The notes: generated from the sequence alone by a model not told the origin. 64,000 bases of DNA from Coenobita brevimanus (GCA_032717465.1 CM064669.1:44331535-44395534), one strand, 5' to 3'; shown: positions 1-10,684, numbered from the stretch's first letter. Made by a program: numbers and translations.

Positions 1-480
1 GAATGGGTAAGAGGAGGGGATGGAGGGATGTGGCGGAGGAAGCGCGAAGAAAACGAGAAGGCGGAGTGAGAGAGAATAAAAGTGGAATGCGAGGCTGAGA
101 GATAGGAGGAAGAGGATGAGAGGTGAGAGAAGGGGTATGGGGGACAATGGAGTGAGGAGAAGATGTTGGAGGAGAAGAAGAAAGGGAATGGAAGGTAATA
201 GGCTAAGGAGGAGATGAAGGAGAAGGACTTGAATGGAAATAGGACATAGCGGTGGAAGGAGGAGGGATCAGAGGCTGGGTATGAGGAAGAGGATGAGGAT
301 GGTGAGGGGAAATAGGTATGAGGAGGTGACGGAGGAAGTGGGATGGAAAGAGGAGAAAGGGCAAGTTAAAAGTAAGAAGAAGGCAAGGGAGAGGAGGGAG
401 AAGGGGAGGAAGGGAGATAAGGATGGTAGAGATGATGTGGGGAATGGGGAGAGGAGGATTAACTGGACTGGAAAAAAAAA
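1..480. repeat. Purine-rich (GA/GGA) low-complexity tract
   Basis: The + strand is almost wholly A and G, with irregular GGA/GAA/GAGG words and no fixed period. The long open frames across it are a result of composition (Arg/Lys/Glu/Gly only) and I do not treat them as genes. Similar purine-biased tracts recur near 9.4-9.8, 12.3-12.85, 17.7-17.9, 43.5-44.0, 48.05-48.6, 52.1-53.5 and 62.5-63.1 kb. Confidence 0.7.
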
Positions 481-532
481 AAAAAGGATAAAACGAGGGG
501 AAGGAGGACTGTATAATGCATGTCTTTATTGA

Positions 533-690
533 TCAGTTCTTTGCCACTTACAGACGATTTTATTCATTCGGGAAGACGTCTTGCAGTGAAGGGGCTAATG
601 AAGGCAATTTCTAATCCCTCGAGTTTAACATGTCTCTTCCTAGCTGAATAAAATCGCCTGATGGTAAAGAAATGATAAAGAAGGCAGTAC
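533..690. mobile_element. Partial copy of TTAA-flanked palindromic element (MITE-1)
   Basis: It contains the arm motif GACGATTTTATTC at about 553, the central block AGTGAAGGGGCTAAT at about 584, and the reverse-complement arm GCTGAATAAAATCGCCTG at about 643. The order matches the better preserved copy at 45975-46182. The outer ends are eroded and no terminal TTAA remains. It is followed by the (AG)n array at 746. Confidence 0.6.
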
Positions 691-741
691 TGCATTGAGA
701 AAAAAAGGAAGAGGAACTGGTGTTGGAAATGAAGCAATAAC

Positions 742-745
<4 letters not shown>

Positions 746-785
<40 letters not shown>
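746..785. repeat. (AG)n microsatellite
   Basis: About 20 uninterrupted AG repeats. Confidence 0.95.
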
Positions 786-786
<1 letters not shown>

Positions 787-799
787 AAATATTCCTGAT

Positions 800-1830
800 G
801 CCCAGACATGTTCATCACTCTTCCTCTTTCACTCCATCTTTCTGTCCCTCTCATCCCTGCCACTCCATTTCTTTTTCTGTCTCTTCCACGATTTTTACTA
901 TTATCTCTCCCATATCTTCTTTCACATAAACGAATATTTCATCTGCGCCTCCCCACTCCTATATCACCTTCGTCTCACAGGCACCATAATTCTTCCATTA
1001 CAACTTCATCTCTCCCTCCACCACACATTTATTTTCTCACCTCTCTCTAATACCCTTGTTTTCCCCTTTCGAACATTTTCTTTTTCTCCTGCTTTTCATA
1101 CTCGGTCTTTTTTCTCCCTCCATTTATTCACTGTCTTATCTGTTTGATATTGCTTTTGACTCGGACCATTATTTCTTCTTCGCAGCTCCATTGAACTTCA
1201 TCTCTCTCTCCTCCACGTATTTCTTTCTTCTCTTCGACATCCCCTTTTCACTTAGACCAGTATTCTCCGTTACACGTCTTCTTCCACCAGTATTTCTCCA
1301 TCGCTCTTCCACATCTCCACCTCTCTCTCTCCCCCACATCTTCCTCACCTATTTTCACCAGATTATTTCGCCTGCTCACTATGATTCCCTCTCTTCGAGA
1401 CTTTTTTTTTTTTCTTACAGACCAGTGTATTTGCTTTGACCCTCCACTCGTATTCCTTCTTTCAGTAATTCTTCCACATATTTTTATCTCTTCAGCACAA
1501 TTTTTAATTCAGACCAGTATTTCTTCACAACCCTTCCACTTCCATTGCATCTTCTCTCCATTTGCCACAAGTTTTCTTTTCCAAATTTCACCAGTCTTCA
1601 TCCATTCTCAGTGCTTTGTCTTCCACAGATTTACAGTCTTCATGTTCTCTCCTGTTTATCGTCCACTCTTCCACTCTCACTCCACCTGTCTCTCCTTCTT
1701 CCCCACGATATTTCTTTTTCTCTTCCACATCCTTTTTACTGTCACTCCGACTGATATTTCTTTTCCGATCTTACAGATGCACTCAGTCTCCCTCCATCTT
1801 TTTCTCACAGTTCTCCTGTTCTAGTCCAAA
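800..1830. repeat. Pyrimidine-rich degenerate tandem repeat
   Basis: About 1 kb of C/T-rich + strand in which words such as CCACCAGTATTTCTCC, AGACCAGTATT and CTTCCAC recur at irregular intervals, pointing to an old degenerate minisatellite. Several frames stay open because of composition (Leu/Ser/Phe/His); they lack codon structure or recognisable domains. Confidence 0.6.
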
Positions 1831-1940
1831 GTCTTTCTCATTCACATCAGTGCGTGTCCTCCATTCTTTCACTTATATATTTTCCATCTCTTTCTGCCCT
1901 CTGTGCCACACGCTTCTCTCCATTGCCTTCTCTTCCATAT

Positions 1941-1943
<3 letters not shown>

Positions 1944-1986
<43 letters not shown>
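1944..1986. repeat. (CT)n microsatellite
   Basis: About 21 CT repeats. It abuts the L-A relic at 1988-2520, with the relic's 3' side facing the array. Confidence 0.95.
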
Positions 1987-1987
<1 letters not shown>

Positions 1988-1989
<2 letters not shown>

Positions 1990-2520
1990 CTGTGATCCCT
2001 CCAAGACAGCTGACAAGCAAACTATGCCAAAAATGTGAGGAGATGCAGGAATGAGTAAGGATTTTCTAAGTAGGGAGATAGTCTTGTGGAAGGCATTGCC
2101 GAGTTGAGAGGTGGAAGAATTGGGTTTGAGAGGCATTGGAAGTAACAGGGGTTCCTTTGCCCCAAGGAGAAAAGAAGACAGATAAAAATATAGTGGCATT
2201 TCGTCCTGTGATTGTTAATGACTGTTGTGATGGACGCTGTAAGAAGGAAAAGTGAAGGATGGAGTTGTTACCGTATAGTGGATAGGGCGAGATGTAGTCG
2301 GTATCAAAAGTTTTGTTGTCTCCCCTGGTTTTCTCTCCCCAGGCTTTGGAAGTAAATCGTTGAATTCAGAGTAACTTATGGTGATAAATTTATTTGACCA
2401 CAGATCAGTGTCAGCAACTGAAGATTCAGCACACTGATTTTCATAGGCCATGGAAACTGAAGTAGGGGAGAGGATAGGACTTTTGATGCCGACTGTACGG
2501 CTCAGAAGATCCTTGATGAG
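1988..2520 (-). pseudogene. Degenerate L-A LINE reverse transcriptase fragment
   Basis: On the minus strand three blocks match the L-A element at 4859-8100 in the same order. The first encodes IKDLLSRTV near 2510 (L-A: INDLLSCTS). The second encodes LSTRQCLPQ near 2110 (L-A: LSTRQNLPQ). The third, near 1995-2040, corresponds to the L-A segment leading into TCTTGGAAAGATCA. The spacing is larger than in L-A, so there are insertions, and frames are broken throughout. The relic stops at the (CT)n array. The frames open across it are not real genes. I found this by eye from nucleotide similarity; a pairwise alignment would settle the limits. Confidence 0.6.
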
Positions 2521-3316
2521 CAAATGAGGGATTGTGGTGACCCAGAGATGGAGTGAGAGAAAGATGCGAGTAGAGAACCAAATGATGGGCCAGTATCCAT
2601 ATATCTGGTGGACTGCAATCGGCTGGACAAAACGAGGACAACTGAACATATCTTTATCGTGTGGTGGACCTTCTGAGGCTGATGATAATGAGACTGATGA
2701 TGGTGGGGGTGAGGATGGTGATGATGACAATACAAGTCCTTACGTATTGCAAAAATTAAATAACAATAAATCTTTTCACTGTTAGAATTTCTCACTCCAG
2801 AACAAAATCGCCTATACTTGACCGCAATAAAATACCCGTGTGTGTTTGTGACAGAAAAAAAAAAAAAAAGGTTTGAAATTGTTGAAAAGTTGGCCATAAC
2901 GCCTCACAATTCTGGGGTACTTTTGACGTGTGTGGAAGTTTGTGTGACTGTCCCCCCAGAGCTGCAAAGTTTGATCCCTCGTCACACAACTCCATCCAAC
3001 AACCCTCACATATCAGCAAATTCATTTCAGAGTGTCAGTAAAACCTCCAGTAGCAAACAATAGTTCATCGAGTATGGCAAAAAATAATAATGACAGCGAC
3101 GGCATGATGAAAGTGTTCAAGAACTCAAATTTGGTCGCGGTTTATAGACCTGTGAGTTGTTCTTTGAGGAACCCCTGGTATAGTAATGAACAGATGTATT
3201 TGTATATAATTTTTGATGAATAATTGGGTTCTGTATTGGTGACTTTCGGTGAAGGGATTAGGAGAAGCAAATTTAGAGTCGCTGTTGGGTGGGATGGTAA
3301 AGGCATGGCAAGAAAT

Positions 3317-3341
3317 GAGAGAGAGAGAGAGAGAGAGAGAA
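3317..3341. repeat. (AG)n microsatellite
   Basis: Short AG array followed by a G/A-rich segment to about 3400. Confidence 0.9.
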
Positions 3342-3496
3342 TCTGAATGAAGAGTGAGAGGGGGGGAGTTAGGGGGAGGGGGGGAAAGGAGGTGGAGGGG
3401 AAACCAACGATGTCCACTCTCATAAATCATATCCTAGGCAGGCCAGGTCGCTCCAGGGATCACCAGGAATATTTTTCTCTGCCAGGCCCGTAAATC

Positions 3497-3523
3497 ACAC
3501 ACACATACACACACACACACACA
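3497..3523. repeat. (AC)n microsatellite
   Basis: Short AC array with one interruption. Confidence 0.85.
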
Positions 3524-4100
3524 CGTCATAAAGCCATCTGCAATCACAGTACGGTGCGCAGTTCCTCTGTCTGGTGCCAGTTAGACGTAAGGTGGTGTTT
3601 TGTCGCATGTCGGGATTCCTGAGGGGCATTTTACCCAACTTCTTTCAAAATCCACAACAAAGTACACTTGCGATCAGTGGTTCTTATACACCAGCATGAC
3701 CAAACCTTCATGACCTCAGAAGAGGTTCGGCCTCAGAACCTGTTTTCCTCAGGTCTAAACCCACAGCCACTGGTTATCTGCCTTAATGGCTCTTGTGAAA
3801 CAGATGAGCATAAATATTTTTTAACTAATATGATGACCTGACAGCTGTAGACGTTCGGGTTTTGCCCATACGTTTGTGCTGTCAGTTATAATAATACTTC
3901 TCCAAGTGCGTTCATAATAGGTTATAGCCTGGATATTTTAACATGAGTACAAATATAATATAGCAAGATTGGAAAGCAACATGAACGTGTTGACAAAACT
4001 GGATTTTTATGTAAAGCTAAAACATGATGAATAAATGGGGATGATGGATATTGGAGAGGCTTAGAACTGGAGTGATTATTTATAACTTTAGGAATACTCC
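3524..4100. other. Unassigned single-copy-looking DNA
   Basis: I see no open frame of interest, no RNA gene and no clear repeat here. Confidence 0.5.
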
Positions 4101-4109
4101 CCTCATTCC

Positions 4110-4265
4110 TCGAGATTTTCCGAATGGTGAATAAAATCGTCTGGCCATAGGTGAATAAAATCGTCTGGCCAAAGGTGAATAAAATCATCTGGCCAAAGGT
4201 GAATAAGATCATCTGGCCAAAGGTGAATAGAATCGTCTGGCCAAAGGTGAGTAAAATCGTTTGTT
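4110..4265. repeat. Tandem array of a MITE-1 arm motif
   Basis: About six consecutive 24-bp units containing GTGAATAAAATCGTCTGGCC, with small changes (ATCATC, AAGATC, AGAATC), from about 4125 to 4262. The same word occurs singly in the palindromic elements elsewhere in the window. The array therefore looks like local amplification of one arm of such an element. Confidence 0.8.
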
Positions 4266-4759
4266 GGTAGCAGGAATAAAGTCTAACATTCTTCGATCTG
4301 AGTGGGTTAATTCTCTCATGTTCCTGTCAGTTCTTTTTTCTAGCATCTGGCGATTTAATTCAGTTGAGGATGAGTCATAAGAGCCAGAGTTTGTTTTTAG
4401 AGTCTTCATTAGCTCGGTCTCATGGTTGCTGTTAAAAAGAAAAGATTACCTTTGAGAAGGAAAAATTACGTTCAAGACCCGAGATGCAATAAGGAAATTG
4501 GGCGGCAAACTTACGATTATCGTGGATGAGTGCGAGAGGAAACGGTATGTGTGAAGGCTGAAGGAGACGCACACAAAAGAAAATCTGATGACATGAGAGG
4601 CAGAGGAAGAGTACTTTGTAATTTACGGCTTGAGATCTGATGAAGTGTCCACAGATGAAAGACGGGCCTAATGAAAATGAGGTATAATGAGCCAGGAACC
4701 GTGACCCAGGCAGAGGACGTAGAAGAAGGTGGAATATTGATGTAACTCCTTCCCAACGA

Positions 4760-4836
4760 TGGCGTGCTTTTTATTCCTGACTATTTTATTCAGCTTAGGA
4801 TAGACTTATTGAACTGAAGGGTTAAATACAGCCTTC
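4760..4836. mobile_element. MITE-1 relic
   Basis: Contains CTATTTTATTCAGCTTAGG and ends in GAACTGAAGGGTTAAAT, matching the arm and terminal words of the family. Confidence 0.5.
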
Positions 4837-4956
4837 TTTTACCCCATCACTACCATGTTTTTTTTTTTTTTATGCGAGGAAGAAGGAACCAAAGGCCATG
4901 AGCCCGCAGTAACAGTTCCCTCCAAGAGAAAAACAAAATACAATAGAGAGCCAAAT

Positions 4957-5418
4957 TCAAGATCCGATCATTTTGAGATGCCTGGACACACTGCGTTTGA
5001 AAGACTGGAGATCATAGGCAGCAGGAAATACAGAGTGAGGGAGACAGTTCCAGAGCTGACCTGTTGCATAAATGAAAGACTGGGAGTAACGGTTAACTGT
5101 TGCATTAGAGAGTTGGACAGAAAAGGGATGAGAGTTTGCTGCCAGACGGGTGCTATGCGCCCGTCGTAGAGGTGGAGGAATGCAAGAAGACAGTTCAGAG
5201 GAGCAGTGACCATTAAAGTAGCGATAGAAAAGAGTTAAAGATGCGACAGTGCGGCGAAGAGACAGAGGTTGAAGGGAGTCAGTAAGAGGAGGAGAGTTAA
5301 TGAGACGAAAAGCCTTTGACTCCACCCTATTGAGAAGAGCTGTATGTGGGGAGCCTCCCCACACATGAGAGTTGTACTCCACACAGGGTCGGATAAAACC
5401 TCTGTATAGAGTCAACAA
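4957..5418 (-). CDS. L-A ORF2 C-terminal domain, separated by one stop codon
   Basis: This is in the same frame as the RT and continues directly after the TAA at 5419-5421. It begins LLTLYRGFIRPCVEYNSHVW, the conserved block following the RT thumb in Jockey/CR1-like elements, and ends HLKMIGS before a TGA. The matching segment at 41935-42355 is also preserved, with frame breaks. No cysteine zinc knuckle is visible. Its function is unknown; in related LINEs this region is thought to contact RNA or target DNA. Confidence 0.75.
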   Translation of the reverse strand: MLTLYRGFIRPCVEYNSHVWGGSPHTALLNRVESKAFRLINSPPLTDSLQPLSLRRTVASLTLFYRYFNGHCSSELSSCIPPPLRRAHSTRLAANSHPFSVQLSNATVNRYSQSFIYATGQLWNCLPHSVFPAAYDLQSFKRSVSRHLKMIGS

Positions 5419-6987
5419 TTATGCAGGGGTAAAGAAAGAGTGGAGTCGGCTTAGCACACCCAATCTCTTGGAAGCAGATTTTACAAGATATGTAATATGA
5501 TCTTTCCAAGATAAGTCCTGAGTAAATGAAACCCCAAGCATGTTCAAGGATGATGCAGGATTAAGCTGAATATTATTAAACATTAGTGGGTATACCTGTG
5601 GAAGATTTTGTCGGGTTGATAGGTGTAAGAACTGAGTCTTAGATGCATTAAAAACAACCATATTATTTTTACCCCAGTCAGAGATACGAGCCAAGTCAGA
5701 CATTAGGTTAGCCATAGCCTCATCCCTTGTTTGTTGAAGTAACTGTTGAGATGGGCGTTGCGGGAACCGAATGGAAAGGTGAAGGGTGGAGTCATCAGCA
5801 TATGAGTGGATAGGGTTAGATGTACAGCTTAGAAGATCATTGATGAATAAAAGGAAGAGAGTTGGTGATAGGACAGAGCCCTGAGGAACACCACTGTTGA
5901 TAGATCTAGGAGAAGAATGATGGCCGTCTACAACAGCGGCTATAGAACGACCAGAAAGGAAGCTATAGATGAAGGCACAGATAGAAGGATAGAAACTGTA
6001 GGAGGGCAGTTTGGAAATTAAAGATTTATGCCAGACTCGATCGAAAGCCTTTGAGATGTCAAGTGCAATGGCAAAGCTTTCTCCAAAGTCCCGAAAGGAG
6101 GATGACCAGGAGTCTGAAAGGTAGGTGAGAAGATCGCCAGTGGAACGTCCCTGACGGAACCCATACTGATGATCGGAAAGAAGGTTGTGATTGGAAAGAT
6201 GCCTTAAAATTTTTCTATTGAGAATTGACTCAAAAACTTTTGAAATACAGGACATTAAAGTAATTGGACGATAGTTGGAGGGTTGGGAGTGGTCACCCTT
6301 CTTTGGGACTGGCTGAATGAGAGCAAACTTCCAGCAAGAAGGAAAGGTACAAGTTGACAGACAAAGGCGAAAGAGTTTGCCTAGGCAGGGTGTAAGCACA
6401 GAAACACAGTTCTTGAGAACAACAGGAGGGACCCCATCAGGCCCATATGCCTTGTTAGTACTGAGGCCAGTGATGGCAGAAAATACATCAACTGAAGAAA
6501 TTTTAATGTCAGCCATGAGGAAGTCAGAGGGGGGAAGTGATGGAGGAACAGCACCAGAATCGTCTAAGGTGGAATTGGAGGAGAAAGTCTGTGCGAAGAG
6601 ATCTGATTTATCTGTAGAAGAAATAGCTACAGAACCATCAGAGTAGAAAAGATGAGGGAAGGATGATGAGGTAAAGTTGTTAGAAAGATTTTTGGCAAGG
6701 TGCCAGAAGGAGCTGGAAGAATTCGAGTTGGAGAGTTGAGAGCATTTTGTATGGATGAAATTATTTTTAGTAGAGCGAAGAACCGACTTAGCATGATTCC
6801 GGGCAGAAACGTAAAGATGATGTGCTTCAGGGGTGGGTTGGCTCCGGTACCTTTTGTAGGCCCTCTCCTTGTTGCAGACAGCATTAGAACAAGCGTGATT
6901 AAACCAAGGCTTTCTTGCGTTAGTCAAAGGATATGAGAAAGGAATGTATGCTTCCATGCCCGAGAGAATAACTTCCATAATGCGCAA
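5419..6987 (-). CDS. L-A reverse transcriptase domain
   Basis: This encodes the RNA-directed DNA polymerase that copies the element's RNA at the nicked target. Over 522 codons the RT blocks appear in order: LIQPVPKKGDHSQPSNYRPI (block 1/2), QYGFRQGRSTGDLL, ALDISKAFDRVWHKSL (block A with its catalytic Asp), SGVPQGSVLSPTLFLLF (block B) and HSYADDSTLHLS (block C, YADD). The thumb region ends FFTPA, then TAA at 5421-5419. The related copy at 41930 has a Gln codon at this point, so this is a single C-to-T nonsense mutation and the frame continues unchanged into 5418-4957. The upstream part PWFNHACSNAVCNKERAYKRY is the usual LINE linker with a WFN motif. Confidence 0.85.
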   Translation of the reverse strand: MRIMEVILSGMEAYIPFSYPLTNARKPWFNHACSNAVCNKERAYKRYRSQPTPEAHHLYVSARNHAKSVLRSTKNNFIHTKCSQLSNSNSSSSFWHLAKNLSNNFTSSSFPHLFYSDGSVAISSTDKSDLFAQTFSSNSTLDDSGAVPPSLPPSDFLMADIKISSVDVFSAITGLSTNKAYGPDGVPPVVLKNCVSVLTPCLGKLFRLCLSTCTFPSCWKFALIQPVPKKGDHSQPSNYRPITLMSCISKVFESILNRKILRHLSNHNLLSDHQYGFRQGRSTGDLLTYLSDSWSSSFRDFGESFAIALDISKAFDRVWHKSLISKLPSYSFYPSICAFIYSFLSGRSIAAVVDGHHSSPRSINSGVPQGSVLSPTLFLLFINDLLSCTSNPIHSYADDSTLHLSIRFPQRPSQQLLQQTRDEAMANLMSDLARISDWGKNNMVVFNASKTQFLHLSTRQNLPQVYPLMFNNIQLNPASSLNMLGVSFTQDLSWKDHITYLVKSASKRLGVLSRLHSFFTPA

Positions 6988-7141
6988 GGCACACTCAGAT
7001 GGCTCATGGCCATGGAAGCATAATCATTCCAGGGAAAATCAAAGAAGGACTTCCTGAGGGCCTCCCAGTCCGCGGCTCCAAAATGCCACAGACGACGTTT
7101 CCCTGGAGGGTCCACAAGCCGTACCGGAGTGATAGGACAGG
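6988..7141 (-). pseudogene. L-A endonuclease-RT linker with two frameshifts
   Basis: The linker reads across three frames. A segment starting DPPGKRRLWHFGAADW (from about 7115) lies in a frame different from the endonuclease. The continuation ALRIMEVILSGMEAYIPFSY lies in the RT frame from 6987. Two small indels, near 7140-7155 and near 7000-7040, are enough to explain this. Confidence 0.7.
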
Positions 7142-7957
7142 TTAAGGTAATAGGTTGTGATCGGAGGAGCCCAACGGAGAGAAAAGATTAACAGAGTAAG
7201 CTGAAGGATTCGTTGTGAGGAAGAGGTCAAGTATGTTGGAGCTCTCTCCAAGGCGGTCAGGGATACGGGTAGGGTGCTGTACAAGCTGCTCTAGGTCATT
7301 AAGGATAGAAAAGATGTAGGCTTGTTCACCAGGTGGATCCGTGAAAGGAGAGGAGAGCCAAAGGTGGTGGTGAACATTGAAATCTCCAAGAATGGAGATT
7401 TCAGAGAAAGGAGAAATGGATAGAATGTGTTCCATTGTAGAAGTAAGATAGTCGAAGAATTTTTGATAGTCAGAAGAATTGGGAGATAAGTAAACAGCAC
7501 AGATATATTTAGTCAGAGAATGACAGGAAAGCCGAAGCCAGAGTGTAGAGAATGCAGAAGAATCAAGTTCAGGAACACGAGAGCAAGATAAGTCGTTGCG
7601 TATATATACACAACAGCCACCTTTGGCTTTGAAATGAGTATAGAGAAAGTAGGAGGATACAGAAAAGGGTTTGCTGTCAGTTGCCTCAGACAGCTGAGTC
7701 TCCGTTAGAAAAAGAAGGTGAGGTTTAGAGGAGGAGAGGTGGTGCTCAACAGAGCGAAAGTTAGAGGAAAGGCCGCGAATGTTGCAGAAATGAAGAAGAA
7801 GAGAATCAGACAGTGGTTCCAGGCACCTCGAGTCGTCACCGGGAGAGGGGCGGATGGTGGTGGCATTTATGGTCCCCCCCCTGGGGAATCCGAGGCTTGA
7901 TGAAGCGACGCCATTTTTGGTGAATTTTGAATAGGAAGTGTAGTGTGCGCTGTGCAT
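7142..7957 (-). CDS. L-A ORF2 N-terminal part: AP-type endonuclease
   Basis: This is the target-nicking domain that opens ORF2 of a LINE and starts target-primed reverse transcription. The frame begins with ATG at 7957 and runs 271 codons. Visible endonuclease blocks are CNIRGLSSN (N-terminal core), LTETQLS (metal-binding Glu), [13 protein letters not shown] (catalytic Asp/Asn) and the terminal GSSDHNLL (catalytic Asp-His). It stops just after the SDH block, where a frameshift separates it from the linker and RT. The Ser-rich leader before CNIRGL, about 50 residues, carries no recognised motif. It is dead as a full protein because of downstream breaks but well preserved, so insertion was probably recent. 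Confidence 0.8.
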   Translation of the reverse strand: MHSAHYTSYSKFTKNGVASSSLGFPRGGTINATTIRPSPGDDSRCLEPLSDSLLLHFCNIRGLSSNFRSVEHHLSSSKPHLLFLTETQLSEATDSKPFSVSSYFLYTHFKAKGGCCVYIRNDLSCSRVPELDSSAFSTLWLRLSCHSLTKYICAVYLSPNSSDYQKFFDYLTSTMEHILSISPFSEISILGDFNVHHHLWLSSPFTDPPGEQAYIFSILNDLEQLVQHPTRIPDRLGESSNILDLFLTTNPSAYSVNLFSPLGSSDHNLLP

Positions 7958-8100
7958 GTAGTTTGGTGTAGATAGTTAGAGAAATTTGTACAGGAGAGCA
8001 TGCTGGCCTACTCTCTGTGTAACTGAGACACTGAAAAAGTTCAGCAAAGGGGGATGGTCAGGAACAAGTCCTGAGGGCTGTCTTTGGCTGATTAAATTGT

Positions 8101-8550
8101 TTTAAGGTTGTAAGAACAGAATAAAAGAATACGTCATATTAAGGCAACGTTGCACATAATAGTTTCGAAGGGAAAAACATCGATATCACAGTTTTAAGTT
8201 CTAGAACATGTAATTAAAATTGAGTAGATTTTAAAAAAATAATAGAGAGCATTTTAAAATATCGATGAGAAAAAAAAGTTTCCATACAGATCATTAAGTT
8301 AATGAAGAACGTAGCTATTAATAACTCCCCGTAGTGAATAAAAGCATGTGGAAGCCTGATAGCGGTGAACTGGGTGCCATGGAGGCAGTTTATTTGTGGC
8401 CCACCCCTCCGGGTTTATAGCGTCTGGCTGTTGGCCGAAAAGTGTATATACCAGTATATACCACGGTATTGACGGATTAAAAACATATTTGTAAGAAGTT
8501 TCTTGAGTTCACTTGTTCAGGCAGAGGACGTTTAATGATGTGTAATTAAC
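8101..8550. other. Unassigned AT-rich DNA
   Basis: No recognisable gene or repeat. Confidence 0.4.
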
Positions 8551-8552
8551 CC

Positions 8553-9057
8553 GTTCACTTCGATGATCTGTTACAATGTACTCACTAATTTTAAACTGTA
8601 ATATACGGTACAGAAATTATGCCCAGTTAAAAGTTTAAAATAATCTTTGCAGTGGCGGTGGCAGTAATATTCGGTACAGAAATCATGCACAGTTCAAAGT
8701 TTAAAATAATCTTTGCAGTGGCGGTGGCAGAAAGAAGGTATTCTATATACCTGCGACGGTTTTACCGAGACGAAAAAACCTACCCAGTAGCGAGGGGGAA
8801 CCTTGGCACATTGAAAGAATACTAAAGGGAAAAAATGCTGGTTTTAATCCCATGTGCCTGAGGACATGCTTTTTTCATGTTATTCTTGCAGCCTCCTGAC
8901 GATTTTTCTCTGCCTAGGAGAGAACTTTTGAGCTGTTTAAATTATAGCTTTCACTGACTCCTCCACTGTGAGATGGCTTCCCCATGTTGAACAACACCTT
9001 TTGACGGTAGGAAGAATAAACAGGTAAATGATATCATCGATTTTAGCGGGTTAAATA
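8553..9057. mobile_element. Possible expanded or composite MITE-1
   Basis: The left end TTAACCCGTTCACTTCGATGA and the right end, whose reverse complement is TTAACCCGCTAAAATCGATGA, form an inverted repeat with TTAA at both tips. The interior is larger than in other copies (about 505 bp) and holds a 72-bp tandem duplication. An arm relic, CTGACGATTTTTCTCTGCC, lies at about 8895. It may be one element with inserts or two neighbouring relics. Confidence 0.45.
8598..8735. repeat. 72-bp tandem duplication
   Basis: Two adjacent copies share CGGTACAGAAATTATGC and AATAATCTTTGCAGTGGCGG with only a few differences. Confidence 0.8.
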
Positions 9058-9204
9058 TCAAAGATAGAAAGTTTATTGATATAACCTCTTAAGTCAGAAG
9101 ACGTCTAATGAAAATGAACTGTATGTAATTAAGGCAGAACCATGTACAAGAAAAAATACCAAACATACTGAAGAACGTCCTCGTTCTGACAAAAATGACT
9201 ATAA

Positions 9205-9292
9205 CTTCCAGTAGCCCCTCACTCCTTAGCTGAATGAAACTGCCTGCCAGCAAGGCAAAAAAATAATAATCCTTGGGCTGAAGGGACTAATT
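9205..9292. mobile_element. MITE-1 relic
   Basis: CCCTCACTCCTTAGCTGAATGAAAC, shortened here to its core TTAGCTGAATGAAAC, is followed by GCTGAAGGGACTAATTA, the family's terminal word. Confidence 0.5.
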
Positions 9293-9339
9293 ATGATCTC
9301 ACAAAATCTTGGCGTTGGATGGAAAAAGAAAAAAAAAAG

Positions 9340-9830
9340 ATGGGTCAAGAAAATTCAGGAGGGACAAGGAAACCCGAACGTAAAAGTTGAGGAGAAAATC
9401 CGAGAGATTGAGAGAACCCGAGAGGCGAAAATAAAATAGAGGGTGAAAATGTGGAAAGGGGATGAGGAAAACTGAGAACACAAGTTTATAATGAGGATAA
9501 CCATGAGGTGTGCCTGGCTGCGGGAGGGTGGGGGTGACCAAGAGAAGCGAGGTAAAGGAGATAGGCAGAGAGGGTCAGTGTGGAGGGAGGACGCAGAGAT
9601 AAGGGAGGGAGGAGGAGAATGGGGAGGGAAGTTGCAGAGAGGAGGGAGAGGGAAGGGGAGATTGGAGGGAAGTTGAGTTGGGGAGGGAAGAGAAGTGTGG
9701 AAGGGAGATGTAGAGAGAGGAGGAGGAGGAAAATTGAAGTTGGGAAGGAAAGAGAGGAGAGTGAGAAGGTCAAGAAGAAAAGGAGCAGGAGAGAGAGAGA
9801 GAGAGGGGGGAGACCAATAAAATAATCCTT
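9340..9830. repeat. Dispersed purine-rich repeat R2, copy 1
   Basis: The segment 9345-9510 matches 52087-52230 at roughly 90 percent by eye. Both contain AAAGTTGAGGAGAAAATCCG and GAACACAAGTTTATAATGAG in the same spacing. It is followed by GGAGGGA-rich DNA ending in a short (AG)n. Confidence 0.8.
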
Positions 9831-10640
9831 AGGGCAGTGGCGTTGTCAAGAGGAAAGCTTGATCAATACGTAACCTAAGATTCAGGAGCCCCGACTTTAC
9901 CCTTACCCTAAATTGGGCAAGGAAGGGTAATAATTATAAGCTTTTAACAGTTAGTGTAGGTCTTGTTAGGTATGACTTGTATAATATCCGTATATAAGTG
10001 TCCGGAACTACTCTTGATTCTGTAATCACCGAAAGTAACTATTAGTTGTAGTTCAGTAAATCAGTTTCGTGTGTGTGTGTATGCTGGGTATTGATATGCC
10101 AAGTATCAGTGGTGTAGGTTCATAGTATGACTTATTCTACGACAGAGTGTACAAGGGCGGGACTTTGTCAGGGGTAGGTACGGGTACTATGATGGGTTGG
10201 GTTAGGACAGGGCTGGTTAGTTTAGGTTAAATTTGCCTTGTTAACTCAGCATAGCCTGAGTCCGGCCATGTTGGTCAGATTGTGTGCTGGCTGGCTAGTA
10301 TGACTGGTAAGTACAGTACCTTGGCAGTCATTCGGGTTAGGTTACACGAGATAAATTGATCAGCTTTTTCTGGTTTAAACGTTTCTCACACGGTTTGTTC
10401 CTCAATACGGGTATCATGTGTGTGACTCTACTACACTCTCTCTCTCTTAGTTCTCCATATCCTTCCTTTATTATGGTGGGAAAAACTTAACACAGCGCCA
10501 CAAGTGCGAACATAGGCCTACTAAGGAATTGTCCGAGGTGAGAGTGACGTTCCTTTACTTGAATTCAAATGCTTTTCCCACAAATACGATTAGTTTATTA
10601 GCTGTCTGTATCGCTTGCGTGCACTGTCGTAATGATTTCA
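9831..10640. other. Unassigned DNA with GGTTAGG-like words
   Basis: No gene recognised. Short words such as GGGTTAGG and GGTTAGGTTAC recur around 10190-10340. They are too sparse to be a telomeric array. Confidence 0.4.
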
Positions 10641-10644
10641 AGTC

Positions 10645-10647
<3 letters not shown>

Positions 10648-10684
<37 letters not shown>

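Larger units (their letters stand above)
4859..8100 (-). mobile_element. L-A non-LTR retrotransposon, best copy
   Basis: This minus-strand LINE carries, in order, an AP-type endonuclease (7957-7142), a linker with frame breaks, a reverse transcriptase (6987-5419), a conserved C-terminal region (5418-4957), a 3' UTR of about 85 bp and an A-rich tail at 4859-4872. The 3' end word CTTCCTCGCATAAAA matches CTTCCTAGCATAAAA of the copy at 40560-42466. No ORF1 is visible upstream, and the 5' limit near 8100 is uncertain. The YADD reverse transcriptase and general protein look resemble BS/X-type (Jockey superfamily) elements; I am not sure of the clade. Confidence 0.85.

Noticed and set aside
233..532. 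Open frame of Arg/Lys/Glu/Gly-rich residues
   Set aside because: It lies in a purine-only tract; composition alone keeps stops rare and no domain is visible.
2900..3010. SINE head with a B-box-like GTTTGATCCCTCG
   Set aside because: No matching A box or tail; one short word is not enough.
10190..10340. GGTTAGG-like words as a telomeric or interstitial telomere array
   Set aside because: Too few and too irregular; no tandem TTAGG run.
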